DNA from: Pyrus communis
Taxonomy: Eukaryota > Streptophyta > Magnoliopsida > Rosales > Rosaceae
Assembly (NCBI RefSeq): GCF_963583255.1
Contig: NC_084804.1
Span: 16,124,723-16,188,722 of the forward strand
Length of the DNA: 64,000 nucleotides
Direction: 5' to 3'
A program made the position numbers and the translations under genes. Each line of letters starts with the position of its first letter. Positions within the stretch are counted from its first letter, which is position 1. The notes below the pieces were generated by a model. The model searched no databases. It worked only from the letters and a program-made list of their open reading frames with translations, and was not told the origin of the DNA. Shown piece by piece: positions 34,301 through 44,812 of the stretch.

Positions 34301-35399
34301 TCCTGATGCTTCCATTTCGTTGAGTTGTACATGGGTTATCATCTCCCATATACACTGTTCCATTCGTAACTTTGAAGCTTGAAAACCAATGCCTTTGAGA
34401 AGTCATGTGATAGGTATAACCTATTTCAAGCATCCATTCTTTCATATAATTCACAATGCTTGATGCAGTTAGGGCATAGACAAATTCCTCATCCTCGACT
34501 TCAACATTATTTGCTTCTAAGTCATCCTTCTTCTTTATAATCTTTTCTCTGATTTTAGGGCAGTCCTTCTTCTAGTGTCATTTTTCATGACAAAAAGCAC
34601 ACTCATCTTTGTCCAAGAACTTCATATTCTTTGAGACTTCTTTAGTATGAGACCTACTATTTTTCCTACATGAACCTTTCTTTTCTTTCAATCTCCCTTT
34701 CACCCTCAAAGCTTCGGAGTTATTCCTTTCTTGCCTGTCAAGGTGTCTCACCTCATGATTCATAACAATTGAGATTTCATCATACTTAATTGTCTTTCTG
34801 CCATAAATCCAAGTAGTCACGAAAGGGTCACACGATTTAGGCAATGAGTTCATCAGGATCAAGGCCTTGTCTTCATCTTTGATTATCTCTTCAAGATTTG
34901 TCAGTTCAACTAAAAGCTTGTTAAACTCTTCTAGATTGCCAATCATCTTCGTGCCCTCTTTGTACTAGAACCTGTACAACTTGCTCTTGAGATGTAGTCA
35001 ATTCTTTGCACTTTTCTATATATATTTTGTCTTTAATGCAACCCACAATTCCTTGGCAGAAGTTATGTTCATCACATCATACTTATGTTGCTTTCCCAAG
35101 TATAGTCAAATTGTAGAACATGCATGAGCATTCAATCTTTCCCATTCTTCTTTTTTCATCAAAAACGGCATGTCTCCTAACACACCAACCAAACCTTGTT
35201 GTATCAGGACATCTCGAACCTCACACTGCCATATAGCAAAGTTGTTCATTCTATCAAATTTCTCAATTTCAAACCTAGCACTATGAACCGTCATCTTGAC
35301 TCCGTTAGTGCCAGACTTTTCTTCAACATCATCACCACTGGTAGAATCACCAATCTTCGTCATTGCTTGATAATCACAACCCACGTAAGAACCTAAGCT
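31336..35399 (-). pseudogene. Gag-pol of the outer copia, with many frameshifts and stops
   Basis: Minus-strand blocks occur in normal copia order. Gag is at 35384-34580 (FEIEKFDRMNNFAIWQCEV, LVELTNLEEIIKDEDKALIL, CAFCHEK of a zinc knuckle). The pre-integrase region is at 34175-33930 (LWHMRLGHVGEKN). Integrase is at 33982-33471 ([39 protein letters not shown]). Reverse transcriptase is at 32811-32280 (GCKWVYAKKDEVD, DEELYVRQPEGYQM, LRKSLYGLKQ, IYVDDML). RNase H is at 31773-31333 (TTEAEYMAIIEA, HHARTKHIVV, NPADMLTKVV). Numerous stops and frame changes split it. Known: a single copia polyprotein. This copy is inactive, which fits its diverged LTRs. Confidence 0.88.
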
Positions 35400-35411
35400 C
35401 TTGATACCACT

Positions 35412-35807
35412 TGTTATAAACTAAACCAAAAACCAATCAAGCAATAAACAAAACACAACGATTTCAGAGTTCCTCCAATATAGGAGTACCTCTCTAACAA
35501 CAGAAGCTTTATTGATTACCAACAAATACAAGAGAACTCACAAACACAAAGTGTTCTCAAGTATACAAACTTATGCCTCTCAAAAACTCTCACACACAAA
35601 ACTCTATCCCACATCCATCTATTTATACTAATAGATGTCATAGGTTTACACAAAGTCCCTAGAATATAGGACACCAAATCCTATACTAAAATCAAATCCC
35701 AAACCAACCAGGAAACACAAATCTAAATATTTTGCGTCCAAGACATCCTAATCCTTGTTTGATTGTTGTTTTAGTTTAGGCATGTTGATTTAATGCCAAA
35801 TCTAACA
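35412..35807 (-). repeat. 5' LTR of the outer copia
   Basis: 396-bp TG...CA repeat (starts TGTTATAAAC, ends AATCTAACA). AGATG follows at 35808, and the minus-strand tRNA-iMet-like primer site adjoins at 35397-35409. Confidence 0.9.
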
Positions 35808-35812
35808 AGATG

Positions 35813-35883
35813 TCCTACTGACACTTCTCCCAGTGAAATTGTCCAAAGTTTGTGGAATCGATCAAGAGTATCAAACCTTTTGA
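35813..35883 (+). pseudogene. 3' piece of the host ORF split by the copia nest
   Basis: Continues the frame opened at 21066 once the insertion and one TSD copy are removed. It ends TGA at 35881-35883. In another frame, 35930-36060 reads SSSSSDYQYSIEKCVQILES, which resembles the C-terminal motif of plant Myb/SANT-like (L10-interacting or Harbinger-partner type) proteins, so a decayed gene of that kind may also be here. Confidence 0.3.
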
Positions 35884-36730
35884 ATCCTAGACAGCAAATG
35901 ATGAGGCATTAAATTGTCTCCTTATGGAAGGACTTATGCAATGGCACAAGCGCGTAGTTCAAGTTCAAGTGACTACCAGTACAGCATTGAGAAATGTGTC
36001 CAAATCCTTGAGAGCATTTGGGGGTTGGAGTTGCTTGAAAATTTGAAGTTATTTTAGAATTTTGAAGAAAGGATGCTTGCAGTTTTGTGTATATGCTAAT
36101 TTTCCTGCTTTCAATTATATACTATTTTCTGGTCTTGACAACTAATTAATATAATGACAAAATAGAAGAGACAGATAAGCAAGTAGGTTTTGCAAATGAA
36201 GAATCTGAAAAACAAGTTCTTTATGCTTCAGATTATATGTTGTTGTTGCCTCTGTTGATTATTATGATAAATGAGGACTTAAGAATTGATAGGAGCTTCA
36301 TATGCGATGAGTGTGATTTCTGGATATGAAAATTGTGAAAATGGATTAATGTATGGGTGTGCATTGATGTATTTTACGATTGAATTTGTATGGTTAAATT
36401 TTGACAGTTTTAAACCGTTTAATTACTGCATTTTATACACCGATTTTGGCTTGCAATACTTGTAGATGAGCATATATCTATTTCAGATCAAACCAATGTA
36501 TTCCTCTCAAAATTAGTGTTCTGGGTTGCCTTTTATTATAGTAGTTATAATAGTATTTGTCTCGCATGAGAATCGGTTTTTTTATTTTTTTTATTATGAC
36601 ATAATGTTCTATGAGATTCACAAAAATTGACGAACACTTGAGTTTGTGTATATCCAATCCAATATATGCATTTTCTTTCAAGTGATGAATAATTATTAAA
36701 TTCAAGTCATTTGCTTGGTGGAAACAACAC
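35884..36730. other. Non-coding host flank
   Basis: Apart from the Myb/SANT-like scrap near 35930-36060, nothing was recognised. Confidence 0.35.
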
Positions 36731-36732
36731 TA

Positions 36733-37392
36733 AGGGCACGTTTACGTACCCTTAATCGGAATCAATTTACGGAATTGGATTCCGATTGTGGGATACACAT
36801 TTGTTTACGTAATCTTGGGGAATCAAAATACATGTGGGGTCCACACCAATTTGGGAATCTCATTCCTTATTTTGGAGGAATTGGACTACCTACATGAGGG
36901 AGGTATTTCAATTCCTGGACACCTGAGGAATCCAGAATGGATTTTTTTTCTAACAATTATGCCCTCACTTGTTTCTGATTATCCCAAGATTGCCCTACAT
37001 TTACACTCATCTAGCGCTGCTCATTCTCCATCTTTGTCAACACCACACCCTCCGCTGCACAAGGCCGCATCACATACCTAGCCTAATCTCCATTCGTTTC
37101 ACCGAATCGCTGGGCTCTTACATGAATCCAACTGTTGCACTCTTAACCTACGTAGTGGACTGGGATTGAGATAGTGACGAGACCGCTCCATGCTGGACCA
37201 TGAATGGCCTAGCTATAGGACAATGGCTATGTAGGCGTAAGAGGGTGGAAGATAGAGACAGGGCAAGGAAAGGCAAAAGTGGGTGGAGGGCGGTTCAACT
37301 GAACCTTTGGGATGAAAGGGAGGCGTGGGAAAGATGGAGAGGGTATGGATGGAAATAACCATCTTTTAATCCATAAATAAAACCCATTTATT

Positions 37393-37423
<31 letters not shown>

Positions 37424-37710
37424 ATATATATAGATAAATTTTATTATATAAATTTTATTTAATTAATTAGTATGAAAATAATTTATTTATGTAAGGGCAA
37501 TTTAGTAATCAACCTAGTTTTAATTCCAATTGAAGTGAATTAGTAAACAACTTATAGTTATATGGACTCAACATCATCTCTACTCCAATTTCAGACAGTT
37601 TTAGTAAACAACTTCAACATGAATCTGATTCTGATTCCACCTCATTTTAATCCCTCCTCAATCCAATTCCTTCTCAATTCAATTATTCTCAATCTGTTTA
37701 CAGATCGCAA
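36733..37710. mobile_element. Possible non-autonomous TIR element (about 1 kb)
   Basis: The left part (GGGCACGTTTACGTACC ... GGAATTGGATTCCG) and the right part (CAATTCCTTCTCAATTC ... TCTGTTTACAGATCGC) look like loose inverted counterparts built of GGAAT/ATTCC motifs around a TTTAC near each tip. The centre has an AT microsatellite at about 37398-37411. No TSD was identified, so the limits are approximate. Confidence 0.35.
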
Positions 37711-40233
37711 AGAACTATATTCTAAACCTAAAAGATAAATGATGGTAATCTATGAATTGGTGGTGATTTTTTTTTTTTAATACAAGAATTGGGAAAATTC
37801 TTTCATGCTACATAGCATTAAATGTGACAAGTATTATAGACTAGTTTAAATTATTACTTTCATTGAGGTCTTGCTAATAATAGGTAATCCAATACTCATA
37901 CTACTTAAGAAAATAGAACCTCAAGAATGAATTCTAATAGTCATTTTATTTGTTATTTTAAAAGGTTTTTTAATCAAAATGTTCTCTGAGATTGACATAA
38001 CCCCTCAATTTGGAGCATGAAATTTGAAATCAATAGAATTTATCCCTAAGTTTGTCTACCATTAATCATTTTAGTCATTCTGTGAAAAAATCTCCATTAA
38101 ATACAGATAAAAACAAAAATACCTCTTTTTTGTCAAATTATTTTGGCTCATTATTTATTAAATTGAGGTTATTTTGTCCTTTTGGGCATTGTTTAACAAA
38201 TGTTTTTCATGAAATGATCAAAATTATTTATGGTCAACAAACTCAATGACAAGTTCTATCAATTTTAAATTTCAAAGACCAAAATGAAAAATTATGTCAA
38301 TCTCAAAAGTCATTTTGACTAAAATGTCATTTTAAAAAGAATCAAACTTTAAAGCAATAGTAACACATTACTACTTTCAATTGGCCACTTAAGCTATTTC
38401 CAAATACTTGATTAGGACAAATGTATAAGGTATCTTTTTCCTTTATATGATTATTGCAACAAAATAACACGAGTGAGATAATATTAAGGAAAGTATATAA
38501 TAAAATACATTTGAAATTTGCGGAGTGGCATGCGGGATCAGGCAGCCAACAAATCTAGTGGCAATAGCATCACTTACATCACCTATCAACTATCAAGGAC
38601 GTCACAAAATTGATCACCTTTTCATCTTGGGATGTTGCAAAGTTCAGAATAAAAACAATGTGATTTAGGTAAAGTAGATGAATTAAATAAAATACAAAAA
38701 GTATGTTACCAACCTGTTCCTAATGTGTTACCAGCTTTTGTCTTTTTCCAAATAATTGACCAAAAAGAAAAAGGTAAAGTTTTTGAAAATGCTTCTTTTT
38801 TTCTTTTTTATTCGTTGAATAACTCTATTCATATATTTATTTTAGTGAAAACGAGTACTATATTTATTGATACGAAAAAAAATATTTACACATGTAAGGA
38901 TAAGGTACACAGTAATGAATCAATTAATTTTTACGATTAATTGAATTTCTTATTTTCTAAGAATTGAAATATAAATTTTAATATGCATTTTTATGTGTTT
39001 AAGATTTCATGTCTTAAGTAAACACTTATAATAATGTAAGAATTTAATTAACTTCGATATTCTTTTAGTAAAGTTAAAATAAATGAGAACCATGCTACTT
39101 TAAATAGTCATTTCATATAAGTACACATGCAATAAAAAAAGAATAACACTTGGCTACTTAAAGAATGAGCAAAATTCCTACTCAAATTTTTTTATTTTTT
39201 ATTTATAGATCTTCGTGTTTGTGATCGAAACCTTTCATACTATAAATCACTCTATAAATATCATGTCTGTGAAAAATCAATTAAAATTAAAGTCATTTAA
39301 TCATCGAATTGCATAAGAACATATGAACGAAAATGATAAAAACATTACGAACAGTCTATATATTTGCTATAGTTAATTGACTTAACAACTTTAGTTTTAA
39401 TTCATTTTTTAGATAATCTTACAAAATAGTTGACCATATTAACAGTTCAAATTATAATTACAAAATTTTAAAAATCTAACATAAATTTTCTAGTAAGAAT
39501 TTCTACTCGTCATTGAGTAGCTAAACATTACTTACAAGAAAATTGTCAATTCAAAAAGTGTAGAACAAAACGACTACAAAGAAAAGTAAGGAAACAAAAA
39601 ATACAAAGCTGAAGAGAGTACTACAGAGTCTGGTCAATGAAACCCCAACCCGACGCAACAAAACACTAGGTTGGCATAAAGGGACCCACACGTCTCAAAC
39701 ACAAGTGGGCCACATCCAACTCAAGGTCCCCCAAATGATGCAAAAATGTATAAATGATCACAGCCTCACTCATCACAGTACCTTAAAATTTGCAGAGGAA
39801 AAAACAACCAAAAAAAAATTAGAGAGAGAAATTACTAGGGAGTAATGAAAAAATAAAGAGAAAGGTGGCAGCTGCTGCTGCTATTTTTTTCGATCTTGCA
39901 TGTTATTCTTTCTATATAATATTTTTTGTACATAAATTCCAGAGGATCACAAAATACAAACAGAGATTAATATTCCATGAACTTAATTAATAAAGCTTAA
40001 TCAATAACTAATAAGACATTAAAACTAAATTAAAACAACAAAAAGATTTGGAGAGCAATCACCAGTCAGTGTTGTAGTTTTTCCTTTTTATCTCCTTGTC
40101 AGTCAAACCTTGTCATACCATTATGGTATGCCTGGTCTTAAATTAATAATTTTATGACCAAAATCAGAGACCCAAAAGCAACATCTTTTTCCCTAACATT
40201 CATCCTTTCCTTTCCATTTGTCTAAAAACTCCT
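37711..40233. other. Intergenic DNA downstream of LOG
   Basis: AT-rich; no gene recognised. The part adjoining 40233 (to about 40050) should include the LOG 3' untranslated region on the minus strand. GC-richer sequence near 39640-39780, followed by TGTATAAATGATCACA, is unlike its surroundings, but no transcript can be supported. Confidence 0.45.
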
Positions 40234-41747
40234 TTACAAAGCTATCTCTGCCTGCAAAGCAACAGCTGCGGCACCTGCATTGAACCCCACCACCACCTGC
40301 TGCTGCTGCTGCTGCTCAACCTCCCACCTTGCTTGGGCTATGGCTCCATCATGCACTGGCACATACTCCTACCAAAACACCCCAAAACACAATCAGACAC
40401 CAAAAGGGTAATTTCATCATCAAGATTCTTTCTGGACAGTTCATTTTTTTCCCCATTTTTGAGGTTTGGAAAGAATCATTGAAAATCTGCAAGTGTTTGA
40501 TGAAATGGGAAAAAAAATTATGAGACCTCAAGTTTTTGGACAAGTTCTTTGGCACTGGGGGCAGAGACTATGATTTGGCGCTGGGAAGGCTTGATAAAGC
40601 CGTCATCCACGGCTTTGTCAATAAAAGTGAGGAGGTAGTTGTAGTATCCATCAACATTCAGCAAACCAACCTGCAAAAAATTGTTTGCAGCAAAACCAAA
40701 TAATTAATATTTAACAATAATAATGAAGTTTCAAACTTTCAAGGCCAAAGCTCTCTGGTGTGTGTTCTTACTGGTTTGTCATGGATTCCAAGCTGTGCCC
40801 AAGTGATCACTTCTAGCAACTCCTCCAAGGTTCCATAGCCACCTGATAGAACCAAAAGTAATGCAAAATAAAATCCATTGATCAATTCGCTTAATTAAAT
40901 AAAAAGGCAAACTTAGTAAGAGAAAGAGAGATGGGGGACCTGGTAGGGCAATGAAGCAATCAGAATGGCGGGCCATTTCTGCCTTCCTTTGGTGCATGTC
41001 GGCTACTGGCCTTAACTCTCCAACTGTTTCACCTGTAATCTGAGGCTCAAAAAACCCAACATGCATACATATTTAGAGAGCTTTTGCCATACTTGAAGCC
41101 AAATATAAAGATTAAATTTTGAACCATTACTGCAAAAAAAGAAAACAACTTTGCACAAACTAAAAGGAGATTGAAAAGAATCCAAATGAGAGAGATAAGA
41201 TTTTGCACCTCTTTACACATTAGAGTTCTTGGCATGATCCTGTCCAAATGTGAACCAAGAACATAAAAAATTAGGCAAATGCACAAGGAAAAATGATTAA
41301 ATTTCGAAGAAATAGAAAACATTTGAGAAACCCAAGAAAAAGTGAAAATCTAGAGATGTGATTGTACCCAAGAACATTCCCTCCACCATGATAAACAGCC
41401 TGGGAAACCAGACCCATCAGCCCAATGCTCCCTCCTCCATATACAAGGTCAAGCTTCCTTGAAACCTTCAAAAAAAGAAAGGAAAAAAAAATTCAGAACC
41501 AAAAAATAGGCCTACCCAATTAATAAAATTGAAAAACAAACCAAACATAAGTGATTAAAATGGAAAATAGAGCAACCCAAATGATAAAATTATAAATTTT
41601 GGAGTTTGGAGGGAAAATGAAGAAGAAAAGTACAATCTCTTCAGCTAGTTCAATGGCAGCATCTTTGTAGCAGTTCCTCTTCCCAGTACTGCTGCCACAG
41701 AACACACAAACCCTCTTGAATCTTGATCTCAAAACCTTCTCTTCCAT
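40234..41747 (-). CDS. LOG: LOG-type cytokinin riboside 5'-monophosphate phosphoribohydrolase
   Basis: Known: LOG enzymes release active cytokinin bases from their riboside 5'-monophosphates in one step, in cytosol and nucleus. Seen: seven minus-strand exons with GT..AG introns and consistent phases: 41747-41634, 41465-41368, 41239-41209, 41039-40940, 40842-40772, 40670-40527 and 40368-40234, stop TAA, 230 residues. Motifs in order: [13 protein letters not shown] (residues about 12-24), [29 protein letters not shown], then the LOG signature PGGYGTLEE, and [10 protein letters not shown]. Length is usual for the family. The last exon adds a glutamine run of six and an alanine-rich tail, outside the catalytic fold. 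The start is chosen because [10 protein letters not shown] abuts the conserved fold and a TATA box lies about 115 nt upstream. No defect seen; probably functional. Paralogue not assigned. Confidence 0.95.
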
Positions 41748-41860
41748 CTCCAAACTCCACAAAATTTTACTGGTTTTTAGCTTTTGGGTTAAAAGTTTGC
41801 CAAAAGTGAGTAATAAATATGGAGGGATTGCAGAATACCTAGTAAGATGGAAACAGACAA

Positions 41861-41868
41861 TATATATA
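41861..41868 (-). promoter_or_regulatory. Probable TATA box of the LOG gene
   Basis: TATATATA on the minus strand, about 115 nt upstream of the LOG start codon. It is the best-placed TATA-like site before that ATG. Confidence 0.5.
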
Positions 41869-41900
41869 GATGAGATTTTAACACCAAAATGGTAGGTCAT

Positions 41901-43486
41901 ATATTATTATATAAGTGAAAAGAAGGTTTTATTTATTTATTTATTTTATTTATTATTTTTTTTCTTCATATATTCCCTCAATTATATAATAACACATACT
42001 TATATACCTATATTTCAGGTAAGGATCATTTCCCGATTCTTTTTCTAGGAATCTAGAAATCAATTAATCTAATCAGTTCATCGTATATTATATGGTTAGA
42101 AATCGTTTTAAATTTTAAAGTTTAAATTGATTATAAATAGTATCTAATGAAAACTGATTATACGATTTACGATGAACGAACACAATTAATTAATCTTTTG
42201 AATCTCTACGAAAAGAATCTGAAAAAGATCATATTTTATGTACTTCGAGCACACTAAAAATCTTTGTTATATGCTCCAGGACTAAGATTGAAGGACCCCC
42301 AAAAGAAATTGAATTGAATATTTTTAAAATATTTTTTTTTTAACATTGAAAAAACTGTTAGACTCCACACAAATATACAGGACTACAGGACTAAGATTAA
42401 AGGATCCCCAAAAGAAATTGAATTGAATATTTTTTAAAAAAATTATTTTTTAACATTGAAAACCTGTTAGACAGAAAGGAAGGAAAAGGGAATACTGTGG
42501 CTCTGTTGTGTCAAATGGATAGAGACGAAGTAAGACAAGTGGCAAGGCAAAAAAGACAGAGAGGGAAGTCTGTACAGTTCAGACCCTACCCTAATCCACG
42601 AAGACACGTGGCTTAAATCATGGTTGAGGCTTGGTGGTTTCATGTCTCGGCTGGTAATTTGCACCCTTTTATGTATCTGTAGCACGTTCAATTATTCTTC
42701 TATTTCTCAGAAAAAAAGTTATTCTTCTATTTAAACTATAACACATAGATTTATTTCATTCAAATTATGAATGTTGTTATTTAAACACATTTTGTTATAT
42801 AAATAGCATTTTTTTTAAAACACATAAATAGATATGTAAATATCATTATCTAAACTATGACACGTAAATTTTATTTTTATTAATTTATCTAAAATATTCA
42901 CAATTATTATAACGTTCAATATTACAGTACCAGACTTATGTTTGCATACTCATCACAAAAATCCTTAGTGGTGTAGATTTAGTCCCCTCCTCTTCTCTCC
43001 ATTCTGTCTTAATTGTTCTTAGTGCACGCACGCAATCATAAGTTGGTGCGTATTTACACGCATCAAATCAAGATTAATAGGTCGTCTAAAATATTATCTT
43101 GGCTTCTTGGCAAGATTCAGCTTAAGTTATCGGGGGTAGGCCAATGAATTAAATAAAAGCATGGGTGGCTAATTAACAAAAATTGGACATGTATACACTA
43201 ATGGAATTGGTTTTAATAATCTGATTTTTAAGAGCAAGTGGAATCTATAGTTGGATACTCATTGACCAAAAGAAATAGTTGGATATCCAAAAGAAGATAT
43301 TTATATTAGGTAAATATTAGAAAGACTGTATTTTTTGTACTATACTAATGTTTTTTATTTTTTTGGATCATATACTATTGTATTATTTAATATGACAAGT
43401 AAGGCGCTATGTCATATTAATAAACAAGTTTATCTTATTAAATAATAGCTATTTAATTGTTTATAACATCTCTAATATTAGATGGC
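41901..43486. other. LOG upstream region and intergenic DNA
   Basis: AT-rich. It contains a direct duplication at about 42278-42473: two units of about 109 bp, each with AGGACTAAGATT, CCCCAAAAGAAATTGAATTG and AACATTGAAAA. No gene seen. Confidence 0.5.
42278..42473. repeat. Tandem duplication, about 109-bp unit, two copies
   Basis: AGGACTAAGATT occurs at 42278 and 42387. Each copy continues through the same AAAAGAAATTGAATTGAATATTTT block and ends near CTGTTAGAC. Confidence 0.75.
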
Positions 43487-43491
43487 CAGAA

Positions 43492-44131
43492 TGTGACATC
43501 CCACATCGCCCAGGGGAGTGATCCTTAAATGTATATTCTCATCCCTACCTAGCGCGAGGCCTTTTGGGAGCTCACTGGCTTCGGGTTCCGTAGGAACTCC
43601 GAAGTTAAGCGAGAAGGGGGCTAGAGCAATCCCATGATGGGTGACCCACCGGGAAGTTGCTCGTGAGTTCCCAAAAACAAAACCGTGAGGGAATAGTAAG
43701 CCCAAAGCGGACAAATATCGTGCTATGGTGGTGGAGCGGGCCCGGGAAGTGGTCCGCCCCGGGCCGGGATGTGACAATTTGGTATCAGAGCCTAACCCTG
43801 GTCGCGTATGTGCCGACGAGGACGTCGGGCCCCTAAGGGGGGTGGATTGTGACATCCCACATCGCCCAGGGGAGTGATCCTTAAATGTATATTCCCATCC
43901 CTACCTAGCGCGAGGCCTTTTGGGAGCTCACTGGCTTCGGGTTCCGTAGGAACTCCGAAGTTAAGCGAGAAGGGGGCTAGAGCAATCACATGATGGGTGA
44001 CCCACTGGGAAGTTGCTCGTGAGTTCCCAAAAACAAAATCGTGAGGGAATGGTAAGCCCAAAGCGGACAATATCGTGCTACGGTGATGGAGCGGGCCCGG
44101 GAAGTGGTCCGCCCTGGGCCGGGATGTGACA
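43492..44131 (+). mobile_element. Complete Cassandra-type TRIM, copy 1 (640 bp)
   Basis: LTR 43492-43776 (285 bp) and LTR 43848-44131 (284 bp), both TGTGACATCCCACATCGCCC...GGGATGTGACA. TSD CAGAA is at 43487-43491 and 44132-44136. The 71-bp interior holds the primer site TGGTATCAGAGC (tRNA-iMet type) and a purine tract CCTAAGGGGGGTGG. Each LTR contains a 5S-rRNA-like stretch, with AACTCCGAAGTTAAGCG (like box A) and GATGGGTGACCCACYGGGAAGT (like box C). Known: Cassandra TRIMs carry 5S-derived pol III promoters in their LTRs and encode no protein. ORFs crossing this element are artefacts. Confidence 0.95.
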
Positions 44132-44812
44132 CAGAAGCACACTTTGGTGTCTTAAGGCTTCACAAAAAAAAAATTGGACTGAAAAGCCCCTTAAACAAAA
44201 AAAAATTAGAACTACCGAATTTGATACATGAAAACACACAAGGGCAATTTTGTAAAGAAAACATAAATAGTACAAAATATATTTGCCTTGAAATTTTTTT
44301 TTTCACCAAGACATCATTGAACTTTCTTTTATTGCCATAACAAGGGAAAAATGGTTATGATTGAATTATAAAACAACAAACTAAATACTCAAATTAATAT
44401 TTGTTAAAAAAAAAACATACTCAAATTAATACAAAAAAGGAGGAGTTTCTAACGCTTGAAAATAGTATTTATTATTGTAGGCCTATTTAACTGGAGAGTT
44501 ATAGATAGGGGTGTGGCGAACTGTAGAGAGAATTGGGTGAATTCTGAGATGTGTTTTCTCACCCCATTGTCTCTTCATTTATAGTAGTAGAGAAGGTAAA
44601 TTCCTACCCTTTTTATATTACAAAACAATCAAGAAACTATCCAAGAGATATGGTAGAATCCCAATATAATATACTAGGATTTACATAATCTTCTTTTATT
44701 TATTTACATTCTACATGTTCTATCAAATATTTCTATTTTTCCTTTGAATTACTTGTATAAATATCCTATGAATTTCATTTTGCTATTCCTAACCTAATTA
44801 GGACTCCAACAC

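Larger units (their letters stand above)
21169..35807 (-). mobile_element. Ty1/copia retrotransposon (minus strand), decayed and split by a gypsy element
   Basis: The LTRs at 21169-21564 and 35412-35807 are each 396 bp (TG...CA) and differ at roughly two dozen positions by eye, which implies an old insertion. TSD AGATG flanks both ends. On the minus strand the 5' LTR (35807-35412) is followed by a tRNA-iMet-type primer site TGGTATCAAGAGC at about 35409-35397. A polypurine stretch (CCAAGGTGGAGG, minus) precedes the 3' LTR. Without the 9.7-kb gypsy and its duplicated target the element is about 4.94 kb, a normal copia length. The gypsy lies just downstream of the pol stop codon, in the 3' untranslated part. 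Confidence 0.93.

Noticed and set aside
36788..37169. 97-codon and 66-codon ORFs
   Set aside because: They fall in a probable non-autonomous TIR element and have no recognisable domain.
43569..43672. 5S rRNA gene
   Set aside because: Only box-like internal parts match 5S and the rest is LTR. It lies within a TRIM bounded by a TSD, so it is a 5S-derived promoter segment, not a functional rRNA gene.
43478..44142. Overlapping 116-125-codon ORFs, also at 48053-48766 and 61836-62276
   Set aside because: They are frames through the Cassandra LTR. They recur because the element recurs, and TRIMs do not code for protein.
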